From positions 1-64,000 of the forward strand of contig JAPKBW010000003.1 in assembly GCA_028823235.1 (NCBI GenBank): a stretch of DNA of 64,000 nucleotides, read 5' to 3'. Positions 1-9,956 of the stretch are shown here, piece after piece. The position numbers were made by a program, and so were the translations under genes. Numbering within the stretch: position 1 is the stretch's first letter; the number at the start of each line of letters is the position of its first letter. This DNA comes from Longimicrobiales bacterium (GTDB taxonomy: Bacteria; Gemmatimonadota; Gemmatimonadetes; Longimicrobiales; Gaopeijiaceae). The notes under the pieces were generated by a model. That model made no database searches. It was not told where the DNA came from and was given only the letters and a program-made list of their open reading frames with translations.

Positions 1-13
1 GCGACTGGTCGGC

Positions 14-1690
14 TCAGGCCGCTCCGTGGCCGGCAGCCTCGAGTAGCTCCCGAGCGTGATCTCGTGACGCTCTGGATTCCGGATCCCCGCCCAACATCCG
101 AGCTACCTCCTCGACCCGGTCGTCACCGCACAGAGTGCGCACCATCGTAGTGGTGACACCTTGGCCCGCCTCCTTTTCTACGAGCAAATGTGAGTGCGCC
201 CGTGAGGCTACCTGCGGAAGGTGGGTCACGACGAAAACCTGATGCCGGCCCGCCACCTCGGCGAGCTTCGCCGCAACAGAGGTAGCTACGACACCGCCCA
301 CACCGGAGTCGATCTCATCGAAGATCAACACCGGCACGCGGTCGACCGTCGCAAGAATCGACTTGAGCGCGAGCATGATACGTGAGAGCTCACCACCGCT
401 CGCGATCCGGGATAATGGCATCGGATCGAATCCCTCATTGGGCGCGACCCGAAACTCGACGCTCTCCGCCCCGCCGGCTGAAACGGACTCATGCGACGAC
501 AGTCCTACAACAAAGGCGGCGCCACTGAGACCGAGTTCAGGTAACACCGTAGCCATAGCTTCTCCGAGCCGCTCCGCAGCAGCTCTACGCGCCGCGCTCA
601 GCTCCGCCGCCACCCGGCCTAGTTCGAACGCAGCGGACTCCATCTGTGCCCGTATACGACCGAGGTCATGGTCCGCGTCATCAAGGTCCGCCAGCTCCGT
701 GCGAACACGCTGTGCATTCGCAAGTATATCGGCGAGTTCCGGACCGTACTTCCGTTTCAATCGGAAGATGTAATCCAGCCGGGATCGGATCTCGTCCAAG
801 CGTTCGGGATCATGGTCAACCGACGTCGAGTAATCTCCCATCCTCTGGCCGACGTCATCGACGATGACCGCGGCCTCAGTCAAGCGCTCGACCTCCTCCC
901 GCAACCCAAGGTCGAACTCCGACAGCCGCTCGAGTTGCTGCCGCACCTCCGCCAGATGATCGGAGATCGCTTTCTCGCCATCGTACAACTTGCTGTGAAC
1001 GGACCGGGCCCCCCTCGCGAGCTCTTCGCTGTGCTGGTGACGACCGGCTTCATTCTCCAACCGTTGGTCCTCGCCCGGCCCGAGTCCGGCCTCGTCGATC
1101 TCATCCAGCTGAAAACGGAGAAAATCAGCTCGACTTTCAATCTCCCTGCGCCGCTCCTCACGGGCCTCGAGCGCCGTCCGGAGGGCCTGAAGACCTGTGT
1201 AGCCTTGAGACACTGCACGTGCCAGTTCATAAGAGCCACCGTAGGCATCAAGGATGGCTCGCTGGTCTCGGGAACGCAGCAGCGTCTGATGCTCATGCTG
1301 CCCGTGGAGGTCAACCAGCGCAGTGCCTAAAGCACCGACCACACCTGCGGTGGCCGGGGATCCGCAGACCCAAGCCCGGTTCCTGCCTTCCGACGCGACC
1401 TCGCGCCGGAGAATGAGGAGGTCATCCTCGAGCCGAAAGCCATGGTCATCGACCAATCGCTTCACTGTGGGTAGCTCGCCGACTTCGAAGACTGCTTCCA
1501 CCGTGGCCCGCTCAGCACCGACCCGGACCACATCGGAGGAGGCGCGTTCACCGAGCAACAGAGACAACGCACCAACAATGATCGATTTGCCCGCCCCGGT
1601 CTCTCCAGTCAAAGCATTGAGGCCCGGCCCTAGTTGGAGGGTGAGGTCCTCGACCACGGCGTAGTCACGGATGCGGAGTTCAACGAGCAT
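14..1690 (-). CDS. recN: DNA repair protein RecN
   Basis: SMC-like ATPase that acts in recombinational repair of double-strand breaks in the cytoplasm. The 558 residues match the usual family length. The N-terminal P-loop TGETGAGKS is at residues 28-36. A long coiled-coil middle follows, then the ABC signature region SGGELSR near residue 435 and a Walker B stretch IFDEIDSGVGG near residue 458. The start ATG gives the typical RecN opening with an immediate beta strand. It is the last gene of the minus-strand run and lies 63 bases after nadK, so it is probably co-transcribed with nadK. No terminator is visible before the window edge. Confidence 0.97.
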   Translation of the reverse strand: MLVELRIRDYAVVEDLTLQLGPGLNALTGETGAGKSIIVGALSLLLGERASSDVVRVGAERATVEAVFEVGELPTVKRLVDDHGFRLEDDLLILRREVASEGRNRAWVCGSPATAGVVGALGTALVDLHGQHEHQTLLRSRDQRAILDAYGGSYELARAVSQGYTGLQALRTALEAREERRREIESRADFLRFQLDEIDEAGLGPGEDQRLENEAGRHQHSEELARGARSVHSKLYDGEKAISDHLAEVRQQLERLSEFDLGLREEVERLTEAAVIVDDVGQRMGDYSTSVDHDPERLDEIRSRLDYIFRLKRKYGPELADILANAQRVRTELADLDDADHDLGRIRAQMESAAFELGRVAAELSAARRAAAERLGEAMATVLPELGLSGAAFVVGLSSHESVSAGGAESVEFRVAPNEGFDPMPLSRIASGGELSRIMLALKSILATVDRVPVLIFDEIDSGVGGVVATSVAAKLAEVAGRHQVFVVTHLPQVASRAHSHLLVEKEAGQGVTTTMVRTLCGDDRVEEVARMLGGDPESRASRDHARELLEAAGHGAA

Positions 1691-1753
1691 GGAGCAGAAC
1701 CTACGTCGCGAGGCCAGGGTGGCTCAATGGGCGATCGGGACGAATCCGTCGAA

Positions 1754-2719
1754 CTAGGTCCGCTCAGGTGGGCGTGCAGCCCAATTGAGCTTGCGCCGCA
1801 TCGTATTGAAGAACGTCTGTTCGGGCAGACGCACCAACGACATCGGTCGAGATTCGCGACTCACGATGACCTGCTGCCCGGGATCCAGCTTGTACACGAC
1901 CCGTCCGTCGACGGTGACCTGATGATCGCCACCGGGGTCGAGCGACCCCACGCGGAGCGTTGCGTGAGCCGGCACCACCAGCGGCCGGACGGCCAGCGAG
2001 TGCGGACAGATCGGAGTGACAACGATTGCCTCGACCTCAGGGACGATGATCGGTCCCCCAGCGGACATGGAGTAGGCGGTAGAGCCTGTCGGGGTTGATA
2101 TGATCACGCCGTCTGCAGCGAAACTCCCAACATCTTCCATGCCATCGAGGTCGTACTCGTCCTCGTCCACGCGAGACGCAGCGGCACCAATAGACAAAGT
2201 GAGTGGCGTCACACGGGCTGCGCCCGTGGTATGCACGACGACGTCGTTGAGTGCGTAGAATTTCTCGCCTGTGATTACACCTTCCATCTCGATCCGAGCA
2301 TGAAGACGGAATCGATGCTCGATGACCGCATCTCCGGAAACGACCTTTTCCAGTCCCTCTTCGAGATGGACGTCGGGAATCGCGGTGAGGAAGCCCAGAC
2401 GACCCAGATTCACCCCGACGACTGGGATATCCGTCCCGACGGCCAGTCGGCTGGCCCGCAGGAACGTGCCGTCGCCACCCAATGCTACGACCAGGTCGAC
2501 GGGGTTCTCGATCAGATCGAGTGTCGTCCCCAGTCCGTGCCCAGCCTCCGTCTCTACGTCGACCGAAATGTCTCGAGCGGCCGCCCAGACCTTGAGGCGA
2601 TCGACGATTCCCAGGACGTCCGGAGTGTGCTCACGGTAGACGACACCCAGACGTCGCACCGACCCAGAAAATCTGCCGGGCCGAGACTCGCCTGGTGGGT
2701 GGCTGCCTCCTTTCGTCAT
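1754..2719 (-). CDS. nadK: NAD kinase
   Basis: Phosphorylates NAD+ to NADP+ in the cytoplasm. The family hallmark GGDGTFLRA is at residues 81-89. The conserved ND motif (LNDVVVH) and the GSTAYSMSAGGP nucleotide-binding loop follow. Length is 321 residues, slightly long because of a basic, Gly/Pro-rich stretch of about 20 residues before the first conserved strand. The ATG overlaps the dxs stop in an ATGA arrangement (2716-2719), which suggests translational coupling. A later start inside the first 20 codons cannot be excluded. Confidence 0.96.
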   Translation of the reverse strand: MTKGGSHPPGESRPGRFSGSVRRLGVVYREHTPDVLGIVDRLKVWAAARDISVDVETEAGHGLGTTLDLIENPVDLVVALGGDGTFLRASRLAVGTDIPVVGVNLGRLGFLTAIPDVHLEEGLEKVVSGDAVIEHRFRLHARIEMEGVITGEKFYALNDVVVHTTGAARVTPLTLSIGAAASRVDEDEYDLDGMEDVGSFAADGVIISTPTGSTAYSMSAGGPIIVPEVEAIVVTPICPHSLAVRPLVVPAHATLRVGSLDPGGDHQVTVDGRVVYKLDPGQQVIVSRESRPMSLVRLPEQTFFNTMRRKLNWAARPPERT

Positions 2720-4623
2720 GCCGGCTCCAGTGTCGCGCCACGTGCGACGATATTCTTTACCTGGGCCGCGATTCCGGCTACATCGAGGCCGATTTCCACG
2801 AGAAGTTCTTCCCGCCCGCCATGCTGGATGAACCTGTCCGGCACGCCCAGCGTTCCAATCCGGGGAGAGACCTCTAATTCGAGGTCTGCAATCTCACGAG
2901 CCATATAGGCACCGAACCCGTTGGAAACCTGACCTTCCTCCAGAGTGATGACGGTCGGGTGGCTACGCACCATCTCCTCGAAAACGGCACGATCGTAGGG
3001 CTTGAGGAAGCGACAATTCACTACGGTGCAGTGAATCCCCTCTACGTCGAGCTCTTCAGCCGCGGCCATCGAACTAAGGACCATCGTCCCCGTCGCAAGT
3101 AGCACGCAATCGCCGCCGTTTCGGAGGACTTCCCACGTGTGAGGAGAGATCTCCGGAACTTGACTCAGATGGGGGACCTTCTCCGGAACAGCCGCTCGCG
3201 GCCAGCGCACACTCCACGGGCCATCATCGGCCTCGGTCGCCAATCTCAATAGCCCCAGCATTTCGGCACCATCCTTAGGAGCGGTAACCGTCATTCCAGG
3301 AATCATGAGCATATAGGCGATATCCAGCACCCCATGGTGCGTCGGCCCATCTTCCCCTGCGATACCGGCCCGGTCCATACCAAAGACGACAGATAGCCCC
3401 TGAAGCGCCACGTCGTGGACGATATTGTCGAAGCCCCTCTGCAGGAAGGTCGAGTAGATGGCCACAATCGGCTTCACGCCCTGGGTCGCGAGGCCTGCTG
3501 AGAAGGTGACTCCGTGCCCCTCGGCGATGCCGACGTCGAAGTAGCGATCGGGATGCGCCTTCTGGAACATGTCTGTCGAGGTTCCGTCGGGCATGGCAGC
3601 CGTGATCGCCACAACGCGAGGATCCGCGTCGGCCATCTCGATGAGGCCCTTTCCGAAGACCGCCTGATACCGAGGCAGCCCTGCGGACTTGGGACCACCC
3701 TGCCCCGTGACTTTGTCGAACGGCCCCTGCGCGTGCCATTTCCACGGGTCGTCTTCTGCGTGCGTAAAGCCCTTCCCCTTCTGCGTCAGGGTATGGACCA
3801 ACACCGGGCCCTTCATTTCCTTGACCCGCTGGAAGGTGTCCACGAGCTCCTCGACGTCATGGCCGTCGATCGGACCGACGTATTTGAACCCTAGTTCTTC
3901 GAAGATGAGACCGGGGGTGAAGAGGTGCTTGAGACTCTCCTCCATGCGCCCAGCCAATTCTTCCATCACATCGCCGACGGCGGTTGGAGTCCGGTGCAGC
4001 GCTTCCTTCACGAGTCCGCGGACCTTGTTGTAGGCAGGATTCGTGATCATTCCCGTCAGGTACTTGTTCATCGCACCGACAGCGGGCGCGATCGACATGT
4101 CGTTGTCATTCAGCACGACGATGAAGTCTCGACCGGTGTGTCCGGCGTTGTTCAACGCCTCATAGGCCAGTCCGCAGCCCATCGCACCATCCCCGATGAT
4201 CGCTACGACATCGAAGTCTTCATCGGTGAGGTCGCGCCCGACGGCAATGCCCCACGCAGCCGAGATCGAGGTCGCTGCGTGACCCGCACCGAAGGCATCG
4301 TACTCGGATTCATCGCGGCGGCAGAACGGCGCGAGGCCATCCTTGGTGCGAATTGTTGGGAGATCTTGGTTGCGACCGGTCAGAATCTTGTGGATGTACG
4401 CCTGGTGGCCGGTGTCCCAGATCAGCTGGTCACGCGGGGTTTCAAAAGCGTAGTGCAGAGCCACGGTGAGCTCCGCCACGCCGAGGGAGGCGCCAAAATG
4501 CCCCCCCTTCTGGGAAACCACGTCGATGTGCCGCTCGCGGACGGCATCCACGACCTTGGGTAGGTCAGATTTCTTGAGCCGACGAAGGTCGGCCGGATAT
4601 TTGATCTGATCCAGTAGAGACAC
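2716..4623 (-). CDS. dxs: 1-deoxy-D-xylulose-5-phosphate synthase
   Basis: Thiamine-diphosphate enzyme that condenses pyruvate and glyceraldehyde 3-phosphate, the first step of the MEP isoprenoid pathway. At 635 residues it has the full family length. The N-terminal domain shows the substrate-site HxxxxGGHFGASLG pattern and the TPP motif GDGAMGCGLAYEALNN. The central transketolase pyrimidine domain has the EGHG and DRAG motifs, and a C-terminal transketolase domain follows. It lies 130 bases downstream of ispA and overlaps nadK by four bases. The ispA-dxs pairing is a common arrangement and implies that prenyl chain synthesis and precursor supply are expressed together. Confidence 0.97.
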   Translation of the reverse strand: MSLLDQIKYPADLRRLKKSDLPKVVDAVRERHIDVVSQKGGHFGASLGVAELTVALHYAFETPRDQLIWDTGHQAYIHKILTGRNQDLPTIRTKDGLAPFCRRDESEYDAFGAGHAATSISAAWGIAVGRDLTDEDFDVVAIIGDGAMGCGLAYEALNNAGHTGRDFIVVLNDNDMSIAPAVGAMNKYLTGMITNPAYNKVRGLVKEALHRTPTAVGDVMEELAGRMEESLKHLFTPGLIFEELGFKYVGPIDGHDVEELVDTFQRVKEMKGPVLVHTLTQKGKGFTHAEDDPWKWHAQGPFDKVTGQGGPKSAGLPRYQAVFGKGLIEMADADPRVVAITAAMPDGTSTDMFQKAHPDRYFDVGIAEGHGVTFSAGLATQGVKPIVAIYSTFLQRGFDNIVHDVALQGLSVVFGMDRAGIAGEDGPTHHGVLDIAYMLMIPGMTVTAPKDGAEMLGLLRLATEADDGPWSVRWPRAAVPEKVPHLSQVPEISPHTWEVLRNGGDCVLLATGTMVLSSMAAAEELDVEGIHCTVVNCRFLKPYDRAVFEEMVRSHPTVITLEEGQVSNGFGAYMAREIADLELEVSPRIGTLGVPDRFIQHGGREELLVEIGLDVAGIAAQVKNIVARGATLEPA

Positions 4624-4753
4624 CCGGATCTCCTTTACTCAGCAGTGCGGGGTGACGGGCGGGTCACCGTTGTGGAAAGATAGAGGCATGGACCGTGCCG
4701 CACATCCCGGAGCTATGTGTGATTGAAACCTCCAAGCGGTCCAGCCTGGTCCG

Positions 4754-5674
4754 CTATTTACTTCGTTCCACCACGTATCTGCTAAGCGCCAGGAGTGCGG
4801 GCGAGTCGATTCCCGCCACATTTAGCGCCGAGACCGCAATGTCGACCTGGTCGCGCGCCCGCCGACGCGCCTCTTCGAGGCCATACAACGCGACGTAGGT
4901 CGACTTGTCCAGGTCCGCATCGCTCGGGTTCTTTCCAAGCGTCTCGGGGGAGGCAGTGGCGTCGAGCACATCGTCGGCGATCTGAAACGCAAGCCCGGTC
5001 GCCTGACCGTACATGCGAAGTGCATCCCGGGTGTCCTTGTCCGCATCCGCTGCCAGAGCGCCCATCTCTAGGGATGCCGTGAGGAGAGCGCCGGTCTTCA
5101 TCCGATGCAGTGCATCCAGATCTTCCGTCCCGAGAGCGAGGCCCTCTCCAAGCAGGTCCATCCACTGCCCACCCACCATGCCGCCGGCGCCGGCGGCGGC
5201 CATCAGCGTGCGCACGAGGATCAGACATTGCACTCGCTCACATCCGAGCCGCCCGCTGGCGTCGAGAGCCTGAAGAGCGGCGGCTGGAATCAGTGCAGCG
5301 CCGGCTCGGATCGTGACCTCCTCGCCGTGCACCCGATGCGTGGTCGCCCGCCCACGACGCAGGGCGGCGTCGTCCATGCACGGCAGGTCATCATGCATGA
5401 GGGAGTACGCGTGGATCATTTCCAAGGATGCCGCGAGGTCGTAGGACGCCTCTTTCGCCTCTCCCCCACACGCCTCGTATGCCGACGCGAACAGGATCGG
5501 ACGCAGTCGCTTCCCGCCACCCATCACACCATGGCGAATTGCACCGAGGACCTCGGGTTCAAGTGGGGCCTCGCATTGCTCAAGAGTGACGACCGCACGC
5601 TCAAGCGCTCGCTCCACCGGGCCGCCCTCGCTGTCCAGGTAAGCGTCCAGGCCTGGGAACGTCGAGTTAGTCAC
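4754..5674 (-). CDS. ispA: Polyprenyl (farnesyl/geranylgeranyl) diphosphate synthase
   Basis: Head-to-tail trans-prenyltransferase that builds short-chain isoprenoid diphosphates. The first Asp-rich motif DDLPCMDD is at residues 95-102 and the second, DDVLD, at 234-238, both intact. I start it at the GTG overlapping the xseB stop (GTGA, 5671-5674), which gives 306 residues. The longer reading frame reaching 5776 adds a basic, non-conserved extension lying inside xseB. The chain-length residues cannot be assigned from memory, so the product could be FPP or GGPP. xseB-ispA-dxs is a widely conserved neighbourhood. Confidence 0.95.
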   Translation of the reverse strand: MTNSTFPGLDAYLDSEGGPVERALERAVVTLEQCEAPLEPEVLGAIRHGVMGGGKRLRPILFASAYEACGGEAKEASYDLAASLEMIHAYSLMHDDLPCMDDAALRRGRATTHRVHGEEVTIRAGAALIPAAALQALDASGRLGCERVQCLILVRTLMAAAGAGGMVGGQWMDLLGEGLALGTEDLDALHRMKTGALLTASLEMGALAADADKDTRDALRMYGQATGLAFQIADDVLDATASPETLGKNPSDADLDKSTYVALYGLEEARRRARDQVDIAVSALNVAGIDSPALLALSRYVVERSK

Positions 5675-5901
5675 TCGGCGTCGACGGGGATATCTCGCGT
5701 TTCGCCCGACGCGAGCAGTTCCTCGACCTTCAACTCTGTCTCGGACAGGACCTTCTCTGCTGCACGCACATGACACACGCCCTCTTCAAACAGCTTGAGA
5801 GCCTCCTCGAGCTCGACCTCGTCGGACTCCATTCGAGCGAGAATCTCTTCCAAGCGGCTCAATCGCTCCTCGAGCGTAGGGTCTATCGCTTCGTCGATCA
5901 T
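5671..5901 (-). CDS. xseB: Exodeoxyribonuclease VII small subunit
   Basis: Small helical subunit that packs along the XseA large subunit to form the bidirectional single-strand exonuclease VII. The 76 residues have the family pattern LEERLSRLEEILARME followed by LEEALKLFEEG. It overlaps xseA by four bases (ATGA) and ispA by four (GTGA), so three genes are translationally linked. No unusual residues are seen. Confidence 0.96.
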   Translation of the reverse strand: MIDEAIDPTLEERLSRLEEILARMESDEVELEEALKLFEEGVCHVRAAEKVLSETELKVEELLASGETRDIPVDAE

Positions 5902-7226
5902 GCTTGTGCGTCGTCGTTGTTGTGAGTGCTCAGCGTTTCAGCGTCGATCGTGCCGCCACTGACGCGTAATTGAAAGGGTGCGCCGGGTGAAAAGTCTTCC
6001 AGTGTTCGCAGCACCCGACCATCGGCAGTCCTTGCGACTGAATACCCGCGTGCCAGAGTGGACAGGGGCGAAAGAGCTTCGAGTCGCCCAGCGAGGCCCC
6101 GAAGAGTGATCGTCCGCACTTGGATCAGATCGTTCGTCTCCCGTTCCAGCCGGTCAGCTCCAAGATCGAGTGACTGGCGTGCCGGAACGAGTCTTCGCTC
6201 TATCGCGTGGTGTAGTCGTCCCATGCGCTCGGCGACCTCAACGCCGGGGCGAGCGGCGGTCCGTCGGAGTGCACGACCGAGGCGCTCTGGACTCCGCCGG
6301 AGGTGTCCAAGCAGTGCGGGCCCGTCGGGGACGACGGTCTCCGCAGCGGCGCTCGGTGTGGGGGCCCGGACGTCCGCGACCAGATCGGAGATCGTGACGT
6401 CGACCTCGTGGCCCACCGCAGAGATGACAGGGACAGGACACTCGGCGATGGCACGGGCCACCGGCTCTTCGTTGAAGGCCCAGAGGTCCTCCAGTGATCC
6501 TCCTCCACGCCCGACGATGATCACATCGGCGAGGCCCGTAGCTGCAAGACGTCGCAAAGCGGCCGCGACGTCGGTGGAGGCACCTTCGCCCTGTACCCGA
6601 CTGCCCGAGAGCAGGACCCGTGTCCACGGAGCGCGTCGTCGTAAAACCGACGTGATGTCGTGGAGGGCCGCACCGGTCGGCGATGTTACGACACCGATAC
6701 ATCCCGGGTAAGCCGGCAGCGGTCGCTTTCTCTCGATCCCGAGGAGACCCTCCAGTTCGAGCTTCTGCTTGAGCGCCTCGAAGGCTTTGCTCCAGAGTCC
6801 GTCCGCGCCCTCGGCCTCGAGTTTCTGCGCGATGACCTGAAACTGCCCTCGCTGCTCGTAGATCGTTAGGTCGCCATAGACCCGGACCTTGGTCCCGACA
6901 TCCGGGTCTGCCGGCAGCTTGGCCGAGTCACCGGCAAACATCACTCCACCGATCTGAGCGCGATCGTCCTTCAGGGTGAAGTAGCAGTGACCTGGGCGAG
7001 ACCGTGTCCAGCTGCCGATCTCTCCACCTACCCAGAGTGGTTCGACGCTGCTGTCGAGAAGGCCCTTCACCGCTTTGTTCACCTGGTAGACCGACCAGAC
7101 CTTTGGGGCCCGGTCGATAGACTCGGGCTCTGGGTCGAGGTCCTCTACCTCATCCGTGTCATCCCAGCCGGCATCGGTTCCACCAACCTCATCATCATCA
7201 AACAGGTCGAACGTGTCGTCGCTCAT
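5898..7226 (-). CDS. xseA: Exodeoxyribonuclease VII large subunit
   Basis: Catalytic subunit of exonuclease VII, which degrades single-stranded DNA into oligonucleotides. The 442 residues include an acidic N-terminal tail of about 40 residues. An OB-fold domain comes next (VYQVNKAVKGLLD, then the WVGGEIGSWTRSRPGHCYFTLKD region). The catalytic core carries GCIGVVTSPTGAALHDI and the VGRGGGSLEDLWAFNEE and SAVGHEVDVTISDLVADVRA motifs. The C-terminal YSVARTADGRVLRTLED stretch is also typical. The acidic Asp/Glu-rich N-terminus is unusual but in frame with no better internal start. Confidence 0.96.
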   Translation of the reverse strand: MSDDTFDLFDDDEVGGTDAGWDDTDEVEDLDPEPESIDRAPKVWSVYQVNKAVKGLLDSSVEPLWVGGEIGSWTRSRPGHCYFTLKDDRAQIGGVMFAGDSAKLPADPDVGTKVRVYGDLTIYEQRGQFQVIAQKLEAEGADGLWSKAFEALKQKLELEGLLGIERKRPLPAYPGCIGVVTSPTGAALHDITSVLRRRAPWTRVLLSGSRVQGEGASTDVAAALRRLAATGLADVIIVGRGGGSLEDLWAFNEEPVARAIAECPVPVISAVGHEVDVTISDLVADVRAPTPSAAAETVVPDGPALLGHLRRSPERLGRALRRTAARPGVEVAERMGRLHHAIERRLVPARQSLDLGADRLERETNDLIQVRTITLRGLAGRLEALSPLSTLARGYSVARTADGRVLRTLEDFSPGAPFQLRVSGGTIDAETLSTHNNDDAQA

Positions 7227-7265
7227 TGGTCGGACCCTCGCGCCGCGCCGCCTATGCGGACCGTC

Positions 7266-8156
7266 TTACTGACCGGCGGCAATCCGAGCCGACTTGACCG
7301 TATTCGCCAGGAGCATGGTGATCGTCATCGGGCCCACACCTCCGGGCACTGGGGAGATCGCCGCTGCCTTTTCGCTGACCTCGTCGTACAGCACGTCACC
7401 ACAGACGCGGTAGCCCTTCTCTTTGGTGTCGTCATCGACCCGGTTGGTGCCCACATCGATGACCACAGTGCCTTCGGCTACCATGTCCGCGGTGACCATT
7501 TCCGGACGACCCATGGCCACGACCAGGATCTCCGCCGTGCGTGTCACCGCGCCGAGGTCGGGTGTTCGCGAATGTGCGACTGTCACCGTCGCGTTTCCGC
7601 CCGGAGCCTTCCGCATCAGGAGCGAGGCGAGCGGCTTTCCGACGATGTTGGAGCGACCCACGATCACCACGTGCTTTCCATTGGGGTCGTGACCGCTGCG
7701 GACGAGCATTTCCACGACCCCAGCTGGAGTGCACGGAGCAAAGAAGTCACCCGAGCCCGTGGCGAGCCTGCCCACGCTAACCGGGTGAAATCCATCGACG
7801 TCTTTTGAAGGATCGATGGCCTCGATGACCTTTCCTTCATCGATATGGTCCGGGAGCGGGAGCTGGACCAGGATGCCGTGGATCGACGGATCGGCGTTCA
7901 GCCCTTCGACAACGCCCAGCAACTCGTCTTCGGAGGTGTCCGCGTCTAACGTGATCTGCTGGGAATGGATTCCCATCGCAGCGGCGGCCTTGTTCTTCAT
8001 GCCCACGTACATCTGGGAGGCCGGGTCGGCGCCAACCAGCACCGTCGCGAGTCCAGGCACGATGCCTGACCCGACGGTCAGTGAGGAGACTTCGTCTTTC
8101 AGCTCCCCGCGGATCTCGTTGGAGATATCGCGGCCAGAGATGATCTGTGTGCTCAT
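7266..8156 (-). CDS. folD: Bifunctional methylenetetrahydrofolate dehydrogenase/cyclohydrolase
   Basis: Interconverts 5,10-methylene-THF, 5,10-methenyl-THF and 10-formyl-THF with NADP+ in one-carbon metabolism. Conserved stretches include the YVGMKNKAA catalytic-lysine region, VQLPLPDHID, the VGRSNIVGKP nucleotide-binding loop and the C-terminal PVPGGVGPMTITMLLANT. I start at the ATG preceded by a GGGGG ribosome-binding stretch, giving 296 residues. The open frame continues to 8225, but that extension is not conserved in character. It lies between rny and xseA on the same strand. Confidence 0.95.
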   Translation of the reverse strand: MSTQIISGRDISNEIRGELKDEVSSLTVGSGIVPGLATVLVGADPASQMYVGMKNKAAAAMGIHSQQITLDADTSEDELLGVVEGLNADPSIHGILVQLPLPDHIDEGKVIEAIDPSKDVDGFHPVSVGRLATGSGDFFAPCTPAGVVEMLVRSGHDPNGKHVVIVGRSNIVGKPLASLLMRKAPGGNATVTVAHSRTPDLGAVTRTAEILVVAMGRPEMVTADMVAEGTVVIDVGTNRVDDDTKEKGYRVCGDVLYDEVSEKAAAISPVPGGVGPMTITMLLANTVKSARIAAGQ

Positions 8157-8288
8157 CGGTCCCCCGGAATTGGGATGCTTTCTACGCTCGACTAGGATCG
8201 TGCCGAGGCTGGGAAATCCGGCCAAGGCGACCCCGAAACGGAGAATCTAACAGAGTACTAAGAGGTGCCTAGATGTGGGAAAATCCAA

Positions 8289-9863
8289 CTATCGAGCGAA
8301 GTCCACTGTCCTCGTCTCCCTCACGACGACAACCTTGATCTGCCCCGGATACTGAAGCTCTGCCTCGATGCGCCGCGCGACAGTATCGGAAATCTGAGCC
8401 ATCTCTCCGTCCGTGACCTTTTCTGGCTCCACCATCACCCGGAGCTCGCGGCCTGCCTGGATCGCAAAACAGCGAGCGACTCCCTCCTGCTCCATGGCCA
8501 GTTCTTCGAGCCGCTCCAGTCGCTTCACATACCCATCGAACATCTCACGGCGGGCACCTGGCCGAGATCCGCTGATGGCATCGCCCGCTGTGACCAGGAA
8601 GGTCTCGGCGAAGAAGTGCGGCTCTGCGTCGTGATGCGCCTTGATGGCGTTGAGCACGAGCGGGGTCTCGTCGTGCTTCTTGCACAGACGATAGCCGAGC
8701 TCGACGTGGGTCCCCTCGTGTTCGTGTGTCATCCCCTTACCGACGTCGTGCATAATCGCCGCTCGCTTGGTCCCCTGAACGTCGAGTCCCATTTCGGCTG
8801 CCATCGAGCCAGCCAGGAGCGCCACCTCTCGGGAGTGCTGCAGCTGATTCTGACCGTATGAGGTACGATACTTCAGCCGGCCGAGCGTGCGCACGATCTC
8901 CGGATGGATGTTGTGAAGCCCGAGTTCATAGAGGACCTCCTCCGCGGCCTCGACCATTCCCTTCTCGACCTCTTCCCCGGCCTTCTCCACGATCTCTTCG
9001 ATTCGTCCAGGGTGAATCCGGCCGTCTTCCACAAGCTTCTCAAGAGCGATGCGGGCGGTCTCGCGTCGAACGGGGTCGAACGCGCTTAGCACAACGGCTT
9101 CCGGCGTATCATCGATGATGACATCGACTCCAGTGGCCTGCTCGAAAGAGCGGATATTGCGCCCCTCTCGGCCGATGATGCGACCTTTCATGTCATCCGA
9201 GGGCAACTGAACCACGGAGACGGTCGTCTCAGCCGTCAGATCAGCGGCCATTCGCTGAATCGCGAGAGCAACAATCTTGCTGCCCTCCTTCTCGGCCTCG
9301 CGCTGTGCCTGCTCCTTGATTTCACGAAGAGAATTGGCGGCCTCAGCCCGCGCGATGTCCTCGAGGTCCGCCATGAGCTCCGTCTTGGCCTCTTCCTGAC
9401 TCATGCCCGCGAGTTTTTCGAGCCGACCCCTGGCTTGGGCACTTTGGGTTGCGACTTCTTTCGCTTCACTCTCCAGACCCTGCTCGCGCGTGTGCAGCGA
9501 CGCCGTCCGGGCGTCCTGCTCCAGCTCACGAGAATTCAGGCGATCGGCTTGTCGATCAAAGGCGTCCGAGCGTTCCTCTGCCCGGCGTTCGGCCCGTTCG
9601 ACCTCTTCCCTGCGACGGTTCTCCTCGATTTTCCACGATTCACGGAAGCGAAAACCATCTTCTCGCCCCGCGATTTCACCAGCTTTCCGGGCATTCTCTG
9701 CTTCGCTTTCAGCCCGCTTGAGGATGCGAGAGGCTTCGTCCTGTCCTGCCTGCTTTTCCAGCTCCTGCCGTGTTCTTTCACGATTCCGTGAGACAATAAA
9801 ACCGAGCAGTGCTCCGAGAACGAGTCCGACCGCCGCCGCCACCATAGTAGGCGGGGTGATCAT
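8289..9863 (-). CDS. rny: Ribonuclease Y
   Basis: Membrane-anchored endoribonuclease that initiates mRNA decay. The 524 residues have one N-terminal membrane segment (about residues 5-23). A long charged coiled coil runs to about residue 190. A KH RNA-binding domain follows with the GRIIGREGRNIRSFEQATG pattern, then an HD phosphohydrolase domain with metal ligands in HDVGKG and HHD (KAHHDAEP). It lies directly downstream of zapA and upstream of folD on the same strand. Confidence 0.97.
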   Translation of the reverse strand: MITPPTMVAAAVGLVLGALLGFIVSRNRERTRQELEKQAGQDEASRILKRAESEAENARKAGEIAGREDGFRFRESWKIEENRRREEVERAERRAEERSDAFDRQADRLNSRELEQDARTASLHTREQGLESEAKEVATQSAQARGRLEKLAGMSQEEAKTELMADLEDIARAEAANSLREIKEQAQREAEKEGSKIVALAIQRMAADLTAETTVSVVQLPSDDMKGRIIGREGRNIRSFEQATGVDVIIDDTPEAVVLSAFDPVRRETARIALEKLVEDGRIHPGRIEEIVEKAGEEVEKGMVEAAEEVLYELGLHNIHPEIVRTLGRLKYRTSYGQNQLQHSREVALLAGSMAAEMGLDVQGTKRAAIMHDVGKGMTHEHEGTHVELGYRLCKKHDETPLVLNAIKAHHDAEPHFFAETFLVTAGDAISGSRPGARREMFDGYVKRLERLEELAMEQEGVARCFAIQAGRELRVMVEPEKVTDGEMAQISDTVARRIEAELQYPGQIKVVVVRETRTVDFAR

Positions 9864-9956
9864 ATATGTAACTCCAAAATCGACCGGGTATGGCCGAGGT
9901 GAGCGTAGATTTCAATTTGAGGATAGGGTACGGGTAAACCCGCACGCAAGCCGACG

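Noticed and set aside
668-1330. Long plus-strand frame opposite recN
   Set aside because: It lies wholly inside recN, which is clearly real; high-GC genes produce such antisense frames throughout the window.
9864-9956. 6S RNA between zapA and rny
   Set aside because: Neighbouring zapA is suggestive, but the gap is only 93 bases, too short, and has no long imperfect hairpin.
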